Position numbers and translations under genes: made by a program. The notes beneath the pieces are model-generated. The model was not told where the DNA came from and ran no database searches. It saw only the letters and a program-made list of their open reading frames with translations. Below, in pieces: positions 10,781 to 18,838 of a DNA stretch of 64,000 nucleotides. Origin of the DNA: Aromatoleum toluclasticum ATCC 700605 (lineage in GTDB: Bacteria > Pseudomonadota > Gammaproteobacteria > Burkholderiales > Rhodocyclaceae); assembly GCF_000378245.1 (NCBI RefSeq), contig NZ_KB899499.1, forward strand, positions 1 through 64,000. The letters are read 5' to 3'. Positions within the stretch are counted from its first letter, which is position 1; each line of letters begins with the position of its first letter.

Positions 10781-12469
10781 GTGATCAGTTTTCGCCCCAA
10801 ACTGTTTGACACCCTGTCCGGCTACGGGCGGGGTCATTTCACCCAGGATTTTTCCGCAGGCATCACCGTGGGGGTGCTCGCCCTCCCGCTGGCGATGGCA
10901 TTCGCGATCGCCAGCGGGATGAGCCCCACGGCCGGCATCTGGACCGCCATCGTGGCCGGCTTCCTGATAGCGATGCTCGGCGGCTCCAAGGTCCAGATCG
11001 GCGGCCCGACCGGGGCCTTCATCCCGATCATCTACGCCATCGTCGCCGACTACGGCGTGCAGAACCTGCTGATCGCCACGATGATGTCGGGCGTCATGCT
11101 GTTCGCCATGGGCGCATTCCGCCTCGGCAACATGATCCGCTTCATCCCGGTATCGGTCGTGATCGGTTTCACCAATGGCATCGCGATCGTGATCTTCATC
11201 TCACAGATCAAGGATTTCCTCGGGCTGTCGATCGAGAAGATGCCCGGCGAGTTCTTCGGCAAGATGGAGGCGCTGCTCGGCGCCGCCCACACGATCCATC
11301 TTCCGACGGTCGCCGTGTCGGTCGCCTCGCTCGCGGTGCTATTGACCTGGAACCGCGCTGCGACGCGTGTGGCATGGATGCGGCGGCTGCCGGGACCGCT
11401 CGCGGTGCTCCTGATCGCCACCGCGATCAATGCGTTCGTCCAGCTTCCTGTCGATACCATCGGCAGCCGCTTCGGCGGCATCCCGCAGCAGGTGCCCCCT
11501 TTCGGCCTGCCCGCGCTGTCGCTGGGCACGCTCGGCAAACTCATCGCGCCGGCACTGACGATCGCCCTGCTCGGTGCGATCGAGTCGCTGCTGTCGGCCC
11601 GCGTCGCGGACAACCAGATCGACGACCGGCACGATCCGAACCAGGAGCTGATGGCGCAGGGCATCGCCAACGTGGCCGCCCCTCTCTTCGGCGGCTTCGC
11701 GGCCACGGGCGCAATCGCCCGCACAGCGACGAATATCCGCTCAGGCGGGCACACTCCGGTCGCCGGCATCATCCACGCGCTCGTCCTGCTGGCCGTGGTA
11801 CTGGCGCTTGCCCCGCTCGCGAGCCACATTCCGCTGGCGACGCTGTCCGCCATCGTGGTCATCGTGTCGGTGAACATGGGCGAATGGCACGCTTTCGCAT
11901 GGAAAGAGCTCACGCGGTACTCGCGGCAGTACCGCATCATCCTGCTGGGAACCTTCTTCGTAACGGTAGTGTTCGACCTGACGCTGGCGGTCGAGCTCGG
12001 CATGGTTCTCGCGAGTCTGTTCTTCATCTACCGCATGTCGGATCTCACGCGTGTCGAGCGCATTGCGCTGGAGGAGTACTACGGCGTCGAGGCCCTGTCG
12101 CGCCCCGACGGCACGCCGCGCATCCTCGCCTATCGCGTATTCGGCAGCCTGTTCTTCGGCGCGGCGAACAAGCTGGAGAACCTGATGCTGATGCAGGACG
12201 GGCATCCCGACGCGCTGATCCTCGACATGGAGAAGGTCATCAACATCGACACCACCGGCCTCGACATGCTGCAGGCGCTGCACCGTGCGTTGGAAAAGCG
12301 CGGCGCGCAACTGATCCTGTGCGACCTGAACGCACAGCCCGCCTCGATCGTCCAACGATCGGGATTCGGCGAGACGATCGGACGCGAGCATCTCGCCGGC
12401 AACATCACCGACGCCCTGCTGCGCGCGCAGCGCTGCGGGGGCCGGGACGCGGAGGTGTCCTATGCATGA
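10781..12469 (+). CDS. SulP-family anion transporter with STAS domain
   Basis: The 562-residue integral membrane protein has about a dozen hydrophobic segments in the first 400 residues, beginning with DFSAGITVGVLALPLAMAFA and GGPTGAFIPI. Both are typical of SulP permeases. A cytoplasmic STAS domain follows (about 440-550; VINIDTTGLDMLQALHRAL). SulP members carry sulfate, bicarbonate, C4-dicarboxylates or other anions; the substrate cannot be read from sequence. Start is GTG at 10781 with AGGAGGC ten bases before. The stop overlaps the acylphosphatase start by eight bases. The 134 bases upstream hold no recognisable gene. Confidence 0.93.
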   Translation: MISFRPKLFDTLSGYGRGHFTQDFSAGITVGVLALPLAMAFAIASGMSPTAGIWTAIVAGFLIAMLGGSKVQIGGPTGAFIPIIYAIVADYGVQNLLIATMMSGVMLFAMGAFRLGNMIRFIPVSVVIGFTNGIAIVIFISQIKDFLGLSIEKMPGEFFGKMEALLGAAHTIHLPTVAVSVASLAVLLTWNRAATRVAWMRRLPGPLAVLLIATAINAFVQLPVDTIGSRFGGIPQQVPPFGLPALSLGTLGKLIAPALTIALLGAIESLLSARVADNQIDDRHDPNQELMAQGIANVAAPLFGGFAATGAIARTATNIRSGGHTPVAGIIHALVLLAVVLALAPLASHIPLATLSAIVVIVSVNMGEWHAFAWKELTRYSRQYRIILLGTFFVTVVFDLTLAVELGMVLASLFFIYRMSDLTRVERIALEEYYGVEALSRPDGTPRILAYRVFGSLFFGAANKLENLMLMQDGHPDALILDMEKVINIDTTGLDMLQALHRALEKRGAQLILCDLNAQPASIVQRSGFGETIGREHLAGNITDALLRAQRCGGRDAEVSYA

Positions 12470-12752
12470 AACGGATCATGTCGTGCGTCACCTGATGATT
12501 CAGGGGCAGGTTCAGGGTGTAGCCTTTCGCGCGAACGCCCGGATGGAGGCCGAACGTCTGGGCCTGTGCGGCTGGGTACGCAACCGCAGCAATGGCTGCG
12601 TCGAGGCGCTGGTCGCGGGACCTTGCGCCGCGGTCGAAAGCTTTGTTGCCTGGGCTCGGCGCGGACCGGCCCTGGCCCGCGTCGATCACGTCGAGATCAG
12701 CTCCGGCGCGGCGCCGGAGCACGCGGAATTCGTGACCCTGCCGACGCTCTGA
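12462..12752 (+). CDS. acyP: acylphosphatase
   Basis: The 96-residue protein hydrolyses carboxyl-phosphate bonds of small acyl phosphates. The phosphate loop with its catalytic Arg is in IQGQVQGVAFRANA (about residues 14-27) and the catalytic Asn in GWVRNRSNGCVEA. Length matches the family of about 90-100 residues. It overlaps the end of the SulP gene by eight bases, which suggests co-transcription, although no functional link between the two is established. Confidence 0.93.
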   Translation: MHETDHVVRHLMIQGQVQGVAFRANARMEAERLGLCGWVRNRSNGCVEALVAGPCAAVESFVAWARRGPALARVDHVEISSGAAPEHAEFVTLPTL

Positions 12753-12799
12753 CCGCGCACCGGTCCGGGGTCGCGGAGGCTGGCATGAGCTTCCATGCA

Positions 12800-12822
12800 C
12801 TCGATAGAAATTTTCTATCGAG
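12800..12822 (+). promoter_or_regulatory. OxyR-like operator upstream of the peroxiredoxin gene
   Basis: A perfect inverted repeat with 11-base arms, CTCGATAGAAA-T-TTTCTATCGAG, contains ATAG-N7-CTAT, the half-site arrangement of the OxyR consensus. Its centre lies about 66 bases before the transcription start predicted from the promoter at 12841-12870, the distance expected for OxyR activation. A second ATAG-N7-CTAT at the usual spacing is not seen. OxyR identity is inferred. Confidence 0.6.
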
Positions 12823-12840
12823 CAGCCATGCAAAAGGCAA

Positions 12841-12870
12841 TTGGAACTTTCCAGATCGTGGCAACATAAT
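12841..12870 (+). promoter_or_regulatory. candidate sigma70 promoter for the peroxiredoxin gene
   Basis: TTGGAA (12841-12846), an 18-base spacer and CATAAT (12865-12870) give a moderate match. A start near 12877 would leave a leader of about 30 bases that contains AGGAGA before the ATG at 12907. Confidence 0.5.
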
Positions 12871-12906
12871 CCTCCGGTCATTCAACCCACTCAGGAGACG
12901 ACTAAC

Positions 12907-13506
12907 ATGGCAGTCCTCGTCGGCAAGAAGGCCCCGGATTTCACCGCCAGCGCGGTTCTCGGCAACAACGAAATCACGAATATCACGTTCTCGGAAGTCA
13001 CGAAGGGCAAATATGCTGTCGTATTCTTCTACCCGCTGGACTTCACCTTCGTGTGCCCGTCGGAGCTGATCGCCTTCGATCACCGCCTCGACGAGTTCAA
13101 GAAGCGCGGCGTCGAAGTGCTGGGCGTGTCGATCGACAGCCAGTTCACCCACCTCGCGTGGAAGAACACCCCGGTCAACAACGGCGGTATCGGCCAAGTC
13201 CAGTACACGCTGGTCGCCGACGTGAAGCACGAGATCTGCCGCGCCTATGACGTGGAAGCCGAAGGTGGCGTTGCCTTCCGCGGCTCCTTCCTGATCGACA
13301 AGAACGGCGTCGTGCGCCACCAGGTCGTCAATGACCTGCCGCTGGGCCGCAACATCGACGAGATGATCCGCATGGTCGATGCGCTGCAGTTCACAGAAGA
13401 GCACGGCGAAGTCTGCCCGGCCGGCTGGAACAAGGGCAAGGCCGGCATGAAGGCCAGCACCTCGGGCGTCGCCGAATACCTGGCGGAGCACGCCAAGGAA
13501 CTCTGA
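12907..13506 (+). CDS. 2-Cys peroxiredoxin, AhpC/Prx1 type
   Basis: The 199-residue cytoplasmic thiol peroxidase reduces hydrogen peroxide and alkyl hydroperoxides. The peroxidatic Cys50 is in FYPLDFTFVCPSE and the resolving cysteine, about residue 170, in EVCPAGW. These are the marks of the typical two-cysteine Prx1/AhpC group. The ATG at 12907 follows AGGAGA and starts MAVLVGKKAPDF as in homologs. The gene stands alone: an OxyR-like palindrome and promoter lie in front and a strong terminator follows. No ahpF-type reductase gene is nearby, so thioredoxin or another donor may serve. Confidence 0.95.
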   Translation: MAVLVGKKAPDFTASAVLGNNEITNITFSEVTKGKYAVVFFYPLDFTFVCPSELIAFDHRLDEFKKRGVEVLGVSIDSQFTHLAWKNTPVNNGGIGQVQYTLVADVKHEICRAYDVEAEGGVAFRGSFLIDKNGVVRHQVVNDLPLGRNIDEMIRMVDALQFTEEHGEVCPAGWNKGKAGMKASTSGVAEYLAEHAKEL

Positions 13507-13528
13507 TCGGCTCCTGCCGGATCAGCCG

Positions 13529-13563
13529 AAAGGCCGCGCCCTCACGGGCCGCGGCCTTTTTTT
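13529..13563 (+). terminator. intrinsic terminator after the peroxiredoxin gene
   Basis: The arms AAAGGCCGCG and CGCGGCCTTT enclose a loop of 11 bases and are followed by seven T. This lies 23 bases after the peroxiredoxin stop and just before the convergent dnaE stop. Confidence 0.9.
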
Positions 13564-13572
13564 CATCTTGCG

Positions 13573-16500
13573 TCAGTTCGGATACAGGATCTCGACCGAC
13601 TCGGACGGCAGCCACTCGCGCAGGCTGTCGAGCAGCGCGTCGTCGAGACGCACGCGCCAGGCCGCACCGAGCGGCAGCTCCGCCTCGGCCTGGTCGTTGC
13701 GATAGCGCAGCGAGACCGGGCAGACCCCGTCGCGGAATGGCGAGAGCAGCGTTTCGAGCTTGTCCGCCGCCGCAGCGGCTCCGCCCGCACTCTTCACTTC
13801 GCCATTCACGCATATCTGCAGCGCCCTGGCAAAGCGCGAACGGGCTTCGCCGAGCGACAGCAGTTTGTCGGCGACGATACGCAGCCCGCCCGTGAAGTCG
13901 TCGTTGCTGACCTTTCCTTCGACCACCAGCACTTCGTCGGTGACGATCTTGGTCCTGTTCGAGTCGAAGACCTCGGAGAAGACCGAGACCTCGCGCACCT
14001 GCGAGCCGTCGTCGAGCACGACAAAAGCCATCTTGCCGCGGTTGGTCATCTTCGTGCGCACGTCCATCACCACGCCCGCCAGCATCGCAAGGTCGCGCGA
14101 CGGTTCGAGCTGCGACAGCGGGCGGCGGATGAAGCGCCGCACTTCCTCGCGGAAACTGTTGAACGGATGGCCCGAAAGGAAGAAGCCGATCGCGAGCTTC
14201 TCTTCCTTCAGGCGCTCGCGCTCGGTCCATGGGCGCACGTTCACGTATTGCGGGGCAGCACCGGCGGCCTCCGGCACGAGATCGAACAGGCCGCCCTGCA
14301 TCGCGTTCGCGGCAGCCTGTTCGGCAGCCTCCATCGCGAGACTCACGGTCGCGAGCAAGCGGGCCCGGTCTGCGGTACCGCTGGGCTCGATGGTATCGAA
14401 TGCGCCCGAACGGATCAGCGCCTCGATCACGCGGCGGTTAACCATGCGCCGATCGACGCGCCCACAGAAATCGAACAGATCCTTGAACGCTCCGCCGTTC
14501 TTACGCGCTTCGAGGATTGAACGCACGGCCGGTTCGCCGACGCCTTTCACTGCGCCGAGGCCATAACGGATCGTCTTGCGGTCGGTCGGAACGAAACGGA
14601 AATCCGACTGGTTCACGTCGGGCGGCAGGACCGTGATCCGGTTCGCGATCGTGTCCTCGAAGAAGATCTTGATCGTGTCGGTGTTGTCCAGGTCCGCGGA
14701 CATCGTCGCGGCCATGAATGCCGCGCAGTGGTGCGCCTTGAGCCACGCCGTGTGGTAGGTGACGACGGCGTAGGCGGCGGTGTGCGACTTGTTGAAGCCG
14801 TACTCCGCGAACTTCGTCATCAGGTCGAAGAGCTGCTCGGCCAGCGCCGGATCGTAACCCTTCTGCTTCGCACCGGCGGCAATCGTCTCGCGGTGCTTGG
14901 CCATCTCCTCCGGCTTCTTCTTGCCCATCGCGCGGCGCAGCATGTCGGCGCCGCCCAGCGTGTAGCCGCCGATGATCTGCGAGATCTGCATCACCTGTTC
15001 CTGATACACGATCACGCCGTAGGTCGGCTCGAGACAAGGCTTGAGATCCGGATGGAAGTAGTCGATCTCCTGCTGGCCCTTCTTGCGCAGGATGAAGTCA
15101 TCCACCATGCCCGAGCCGAGCGGGCCCGGGCGGTAGAGTGCCAGCACCGCGATGATGTCCTCGAAGCGGTCTGGCGCGAGCTTCTTGAGGAGCTTCTTCA
15201 TCCCCTCCGATTCCACCTGGAAGATCGCGGTGGTGTTCGCATCCTTCAGGATCTGGTACGCGGCCGGGTCGGTGAAGGGCAGAGCGGCGAGGTTGGGCTT
15301 CTCGCCGGTGAGGCGCTCGACGTACTCGACGGCGAGCTCGATGATCGTGAGGTTGCGCAGGCCGAGGAAGTCGAACTTCACGAGGCCGACCGCCTCGACG
15401 TCATCCTTGTCGAACTGTGATACCGGCGTCGCGTCGTCGCCGTCGGCGATGTAGAGCGGGCAGAAGTCGGTGAGCTTGCCCGGCGCGATCAGCACGCCGC
15501 CCGCATGCATGCCGACATTGCGGGAGAGGCCCTCGAGCGGCTCGGCGAGGCTCCACAGCTCCTGCACCGACTCGCCGTCGTTGCCGTCCTTCATCATCTC
15601 GCCGACCTGCGGCTCCATCTCGTAGGCCTTCGCCAGCGAGACGGGCTTCGCGCCTTCGATCGGGATCAGCTTGGAGAGGCGGTCGCACAAGCCGTAGGGC
15701 AGGTCGAGCACGCGACCGACGTCGCGCACCACGGCCTTCGAGGCCATCGTGCCGAAGGTCACGATCTGGCTGACCGCGTCCTTGCCGTAGCGCTCGCGCA
15801 CGTACTCGATGACGCGGTAGCGGTTGTCCTGGCAGAAGTCGATGTCGAAGTCGGGCATCGACACCCGCTCGGGGTTCAGGAAGCGCTCGAACAGCAGCGC
15901 GTAGGCGAGCGGATCGAGGTCGGTGATGCGCAGGGAATACGCGACCAGCGAGCCAGCGCCCGAGCCGCGGCCGGGGCCGACCGGCACGCCGTTCTGCTTG
16001 CCCCAGTTGATGAAATCCGCAACGATCAGGAAGTAGCCGGGGAAGCCCATCTGGACGATGGTGTCGGTCTCGAACTTGAGCCGCGCCTCGTAGGTCGGGC
16101 GCTGGCGCTCGCGCTCCGCGTCGTCCGGATACAGCTCCTTGAGGCGCACTTCGAGGCCGGCCTTCGCCTCGGCGACGAGGAAATCGTCGAGCGTCATGCC
16201 TTCGGGCGTCGGGAACTGCGGCAGGAAGTTCTTGCCCAGCTGCACGGTCATCGAGCAGCGGCGCGCGATCTCGACCGCATTCTCAAGCGCCTCCGGGATG
16301 TCGGCGAAGAGCTCGCACATCTCGTCCTGGCTCTTGAGGTACTGCTCCTCGGTGTAGTCGCGCGGGCGGCGCTTGTCGGCCAGCACATAGCCTTGCGCAA
16401 TGCACACGCGCGCCTCGTGGGCCTTGAAGTCCTCGCGCTTGAGGAACTGCACGGGATGGGTCGCGACCACGGGCAACCCCAGCCGGCCGGCCAGCTGCAC

Positions 16501-17067
16501 CGCCTGGCGCACGTAGCCTTCCGCTCCCGCATGGCCTGCGCGCTGCAGCTCGATGTAGTAGGCGTCGGGAAACAATGCGGCCCATTCGGCGGCCAGCCGA
16601 TCGGCTTGTTCGACATTGCCGTTCGCCAGCGCCTGCCCCACTTCCCCCTCGCGCGCGCCGGACAGGCACAGCAGGTCGGACGCGGCGCCGTCGGCGAACC
16701 AGTCGCGGCGCATCTCGGCACGCCCGCGGTACTTGTTGTCGAGATAGGCGCGGGTGAGCAGCTCGCACATCTGCCCGTAGCCCTTGCGGTTCTTGCAGAT
16801 CAGCAGCGCGCGGAAGGGCTTGTCGCGATCGACGTCGTTGGTGATCCAGGCGTCGACGCCGATGATGGGCTTCATGCCCGTCCCGCGTGCGCCCTTGTAG
16901 AACTTGACCATGCCGAACAGGTTGGCGAGGTCCGAAATCCCCAGCGCCGGCATGCCGTCGGCCGCCGCGCGGGCGATCGCCTGATCGATCTGGACGATAC
17001 CGTCGGAGATCGAGTACTCGGAGTGCAGGCGAAGATGGATGAAGCGGGGTTCGTGAGAGGCAGTCAT
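13573..17067 (-). CDS. dnaE: DNA polymerase III alpha subunit
   Basis: The 1164-residue replicative polymerase is close to the 1160 residues of E. coli DnaE. The N-terminal PHP domain (FIHLRLHSEYSISDGIVQ at 8-25) is followed by the palm with the catalytic acidic pair in RVSMPDFDIDFCQDNR (about 400), the GPGRGSGAGSLVAYSL segment, the fingers, then an OB fold (AGVVMDVRTKMTNRGKMAF) near residue 1000. The start at 17067 is 20-30 bases into a region with no other gene. It converges with the peroxiredoxin gene. Confidence 0.98.
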   Translation of the reverse strand: MTASHEPRFIHLRLHSEYSISDGIVQIDQAIARAAADGMPALGISDLANLFGMVKFYKGARGTGMKPIIGVDAWITNDVDRDKPFRALLICKNRKGYGQMCELLTRAYLDNKYRGRAEMRRDWFADGAASDLLCLSGAREGEVGQALANGNVEQADRLAAEWAALFPDAYYIELQRAGHAGAEGYVRQAVQLAGRLGLPVVATHPVQFLKREDFKAHEARVCIAQGYVLADKRRPRDYTEEQYLKSQDEMCELFADIPEALENAVEIARRCSMTVQLGKNFLPQFPTPEGMTLDDFLVAEAKAGLEVRLKELYPDDAERERQRPTYEARLKFETDTIVQMGFPGYFLIVADFINWGKQNGVPVGPGRGSGAGSLVAYSLRITDLDPLAYALLFERFLNPERVSMPDFDIDFCQDNRYRVIEYVRERYGKDAVSQIVTFGTMASKAVVRDVGRVLDLPYGLCDRLSKLIPIEGAKPVSLAKAYEMEPQVGEMMKDGNDGESVQELWSLAEPLEGLSRNVGMHAGGVLIAPGKLTDFCPLYIADGDDATPVSQFDKDDVEAVGLVKFDFLGLRNLTIIELAVEYVERLTGEKPNLAALPFTDPAAYQILKDANTTAIFQVESEGMKKLLKKLAPDRFEDIIAVLALYRPGPLGSGMVDDFILRKKGQQEIDYFHPDLKPCLEPTYGVIVYQEQVMQISQIIGGYTLGGADMLRRAMGKKKPEEMAKHRETIAAGAKQKGYDPALAEQLFDLMTKFAEYGFNKSHTAAYAVVTYHTAWLKAHHCAAFMAATMSADLDNTDTIKIFFEDTIANRITVLPPDVNQSDFRFVPTDRKTIRYGLGAVKGVGEPAVRSILEARKNGGAFKDLFDFCGRVDRRMVNRRVIEALIRSGAFDTIEPSGTADRARLLATVSLAMEAAEQAAANAMQGGLFDLVPEAAGAAPQYVNVRPWTERERLKEEKLAIGFFLSGHPFNSFREEVRRFIRRPLSQLEPSRDLAMLAGVVMDVRTKMTNRGKMAFVVLDDGSQVREVSVFSEVFDSNRTKIVTDEVLVVEGKVSNDDFTGGLRIVADKLLSLGEARSRFARALQICVNGEVKSAGGAAAAADKLETLLSPFRDGVCPVSLRYRNDQAEAELPLGAAWRVRLDDALLDSLREWLPSESVEILYPN

Positions 17068-17151
17068 CGGCGAATTTTACCCGATCACCCACCTCCCCCG
17101 AGCCCCTATTCGGCCGCGACCGCCTTCGGTCCGACAGGCGGCCACAACGAG

Positions 17152-17535
17152 TCAGCGCCCGCCTGCCGCCTCGCGCGCCTTCATCAGCGAGAGCTTGCGC
17201 GACTGGTCCGCTTCGAGGATTTCGGCCCGCTGCTCGGGCGTGAGCGGCGCGCCCAGGTCAAGCTCCAGCGCCGAGATCAGGCGCGATGCAGACGACGTGA
17301 TGCGCCGCTCGTCGGGCATCGCCCGGCGCACGCGGGCCGGCGTCGTACCGGTGATGCGTGCGACCTCGGCAACGAAGTGATCCTCGATGCGGCGAGTTGC
17401 CGCCGACAGCGATGCCGTGCGCGCAGGGTCCATCGCCGAGGACGGCCCCGGCGGCTGCGCCGCAACCGAGGGCGCCAGCGGCAGCGCCAGCAGGATCGCC
17501 ATCGCGACACATGCCCAATCGGATTTCCGCGTCAT
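17152..17535 (-). CDS. small exported protein of unknown function
   Basis: The 127-residue protein begins with a standard signal peptide: MTRKSD, a hydrophobic run CVAMAILLALPLA, then likely cleavage after SVAAQ or nearby. The mature part of about 100 residues is charged and helical, with no cysteine, and ends in LTPEQRAEILEADQSRKLSL, which resembles the helices of Spy/CpxP-like periplasmic proteins. That likeness is weak and I give no function. It lies 14 bases downstream of the quinone oxidoreductase gene on the same strand, so it is probably expressed with it. Confidence 0.7.
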   Translation of the reverse strand: MTRKSDWACVAMAILLALPLAPSVAAQPPGPSSAMDPARTASLSAATRRIEDHFVAEVARITGTTPARVRRAMPDERRITSSASRLISALELDLGAPLTPEQRAEILEADQSRKLSLMKAREAAGGR

Positions 17536-17549
17536 GTCGCGCCCACCCC

Positions 17550-18524
17550 TCAGGGCAACAGGATCGTGGAACCGGTGGTGCGGCGCGCCTCGAGGTCGCG
17601 GTGCGCCTGCGCGGCATCCATCAGGGCGTAACGTTGATTGATCTCGATCCTCACCTTGCCCGATTCGACCACTTCGAAGAGCTCGTTCGCCATCGTCACG
17701 AGATCCTCGCGCTTTGCGGTATAGGCAACGATGCCGGGACGCGTGAGGTAAAGCGACCCCATCGTGTTCAGCAGGTTGATATCGAAGGGCGGAACCGGCC
17801 CGGACGCTGCGCCGAACAGCACCATCATGCCGAGCGGACGCAGGCAGCGCAGCGAATCCATGAAGGTGTCCTTGCCGATCGAGTCATAGACGACAGGCAC
17901 GCCTGCACCGCCGGTGATCTCGCGGACCCGCTCGGTGAAATTCTCGCGTGTATATACGATCGGATGATCGCAGCCGTGGGCGCGGGCCAGCTCGGCCTTG
18001 GCGTCGGATCCGACCGTGCCGATCACGGTCGCACCGAGCGCCTTCGCCCACTGGCACGCGATCAGGCCTACGCCGCCCGCCGCGGCGTGGATCAGGACCG
18101 TATCGCCCGGCTGGACGCGATAGGTGCGACGCAGCAGGTATTGCGCCGTGAGCCCCTGCAGCATCACCGCCGCGCCTTGCTCGAAGGAAAGCGTTGCCGG
18201 CAACTTCACCATGCGGTGCGCGGGCAGGTTGCGCACCTCGGCATAGGCTCCAAGCGGGCCGCCCGCGTAGGCCACCCGATCCCCCGGCACGAAGTCGGTG
18301 ACGCCTTCGCCCACCGCCTCGACCACGCCCGCGCCTTCCAGGCCCAGGCCGGACGGCAGGGGCACCGGATACAGGCCGCTACGATGATAGGTGTCGATAT
18401 AGTTCAGGCCGACGGCGTGATGACGGACGCTCACCTCGCCTGCGGCAGGCGCGCCGACATCGACAGTTTCCCACCGGAGCACTTCGGGACCACCCGTCTG
18501 ATGAAAGCGAATCGCGTGAGCCAT
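17550..18524 (-). CDS. qor: NADPH:quinone oxidoreductase, zinc-free MDR family
   Basis: The 324-residue protein matches the quinone oxidoreductase group of medium-chain dehydrogenases. Family marks are the N-terminal MAHAIRFHQTGGPEVL, GLNYIDTYHRSGLYP, the domain around PSGLGLEGAGVVEAVG and the nucleotide-binding IHAAAGGVGLIACQWAKALG (about 145-164). The structural-zinc cysteines of alcohol dehydrogenases are absent. AAGGA lies ten bases before the ATG. The reaction is expected to be one-electron or two-electron reduction of quinones with NADPH. Confidence 0.93.
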   Translation of the reverse strand: MAHAIRFHQTGGPEVLRWETVDVGAPAAGEVSVRHHAVGLNYIDTYHRSGLYPVPLPSGLGLEGAGVVEAVGEGVTDFVPGDRVAYAGGPLGAYAEVRNLPAHRMVKLPATLSFEQGAAVMLQGLTAQYLLRRTYRVQPGDTVLIHAAAGGVGLIACQWAKALGATVIGTVGSDAKAELARAHGCDHPIVYTRENFTERVREITGGAGVPVVYDSIGKDTFMDSLRCLRPLGMMVLFGAASGPVPPFDINLLNTMGSLYLTRPGIVAYTAKREDLVTMANELFEVVESGKVRIEINQRYALMDAAQAHRDLEARRTTGSTILLP

Positions 18525-18569
18525 GTCAAAGTCCTTTTTCCGGAAATGTTGCAGGGATTGTAAACCCTG

Positions 18570-18800
18570 TTAACGGCGGAACAGCCAGATAAGCAGACAC
18601 GGAACAAGCACGATGAGCAGCCCCGTCGTGATCGGGAAGAAATCGAAACCGGCACGATGGGTATGGATGTCGCCCGGCAGACGGCCGGACGGAGTCCCGG
18701 CGAACCAGGGCCGGAACTGCCCGGCGGCGAAAACGGGAAGGCCGGGGATGATCAGCAGTCCTTGCCTGATCGATCCCCGGCCTCCCAGGCAAGCAGGCAC
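18570..18800 (-). CDS. DUF2905 small membrane protein, start uncertain
   Basis: The C-terminal part reads SGRLPGDIHTHRAGFDFFP followed by a hydrophobic segment and IWLFRR. That is the DUF2905 pattern: an amphipathic GRLPGDI loop between two membrane helices in a protein of 65-70 residues. The family N-terminus aligns with the stretch beginning near 18770, where no ATG, GTG or TTG exists in frame. I place the start at the GTG at 18800, which gives 76 residues. The in-frame ATG at 18821 is an alternative. Both lie inside a perfect palindrome. The gene sits between maeB and qor on the same strand. Function is unknown. Confidence 0.6.
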   Translation of the reverse strand: MPACLGGRGSIRQGLLIIPGLPVFAAGQFRPWFAGTPSGRLPGDIHTHRAGFDFFPITTGLLIVLVPCLLIWLFRR

Positions 18801-18827
18801 AGTGGGGATCCGGATCCCCACTGTGCC
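18796..18827 (-). terminator. perfect 32-base palindrome after maeB
   Basis: GGCACAGTGGGGATCC is followed at once by its exact reverse complement. The palindrome starts 12 bases beyond the maeB stop and can fold into a stem of about 14 base pairs. No T run follows on either strand. It may act as a transcript 3' end stabiliser or a weak terminator. It also covers the possible starts of the DUF2905 gene. Confidence 0.6.
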
Positions 18828-18838
18828 GTCCCGTGCGC

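Noticed and set aside
10665-10809. A 47-codon frame between metG and the SulP gene
   Set aside because: There is no convincing ribosome site or recognisable content, and its end runs into the SulP gene start.
15505-17631. A 708-codon open frame antisense to dnaE and the small exported gene
   Set aside because: The composition is that of complementary codons of dnaE; no motif.
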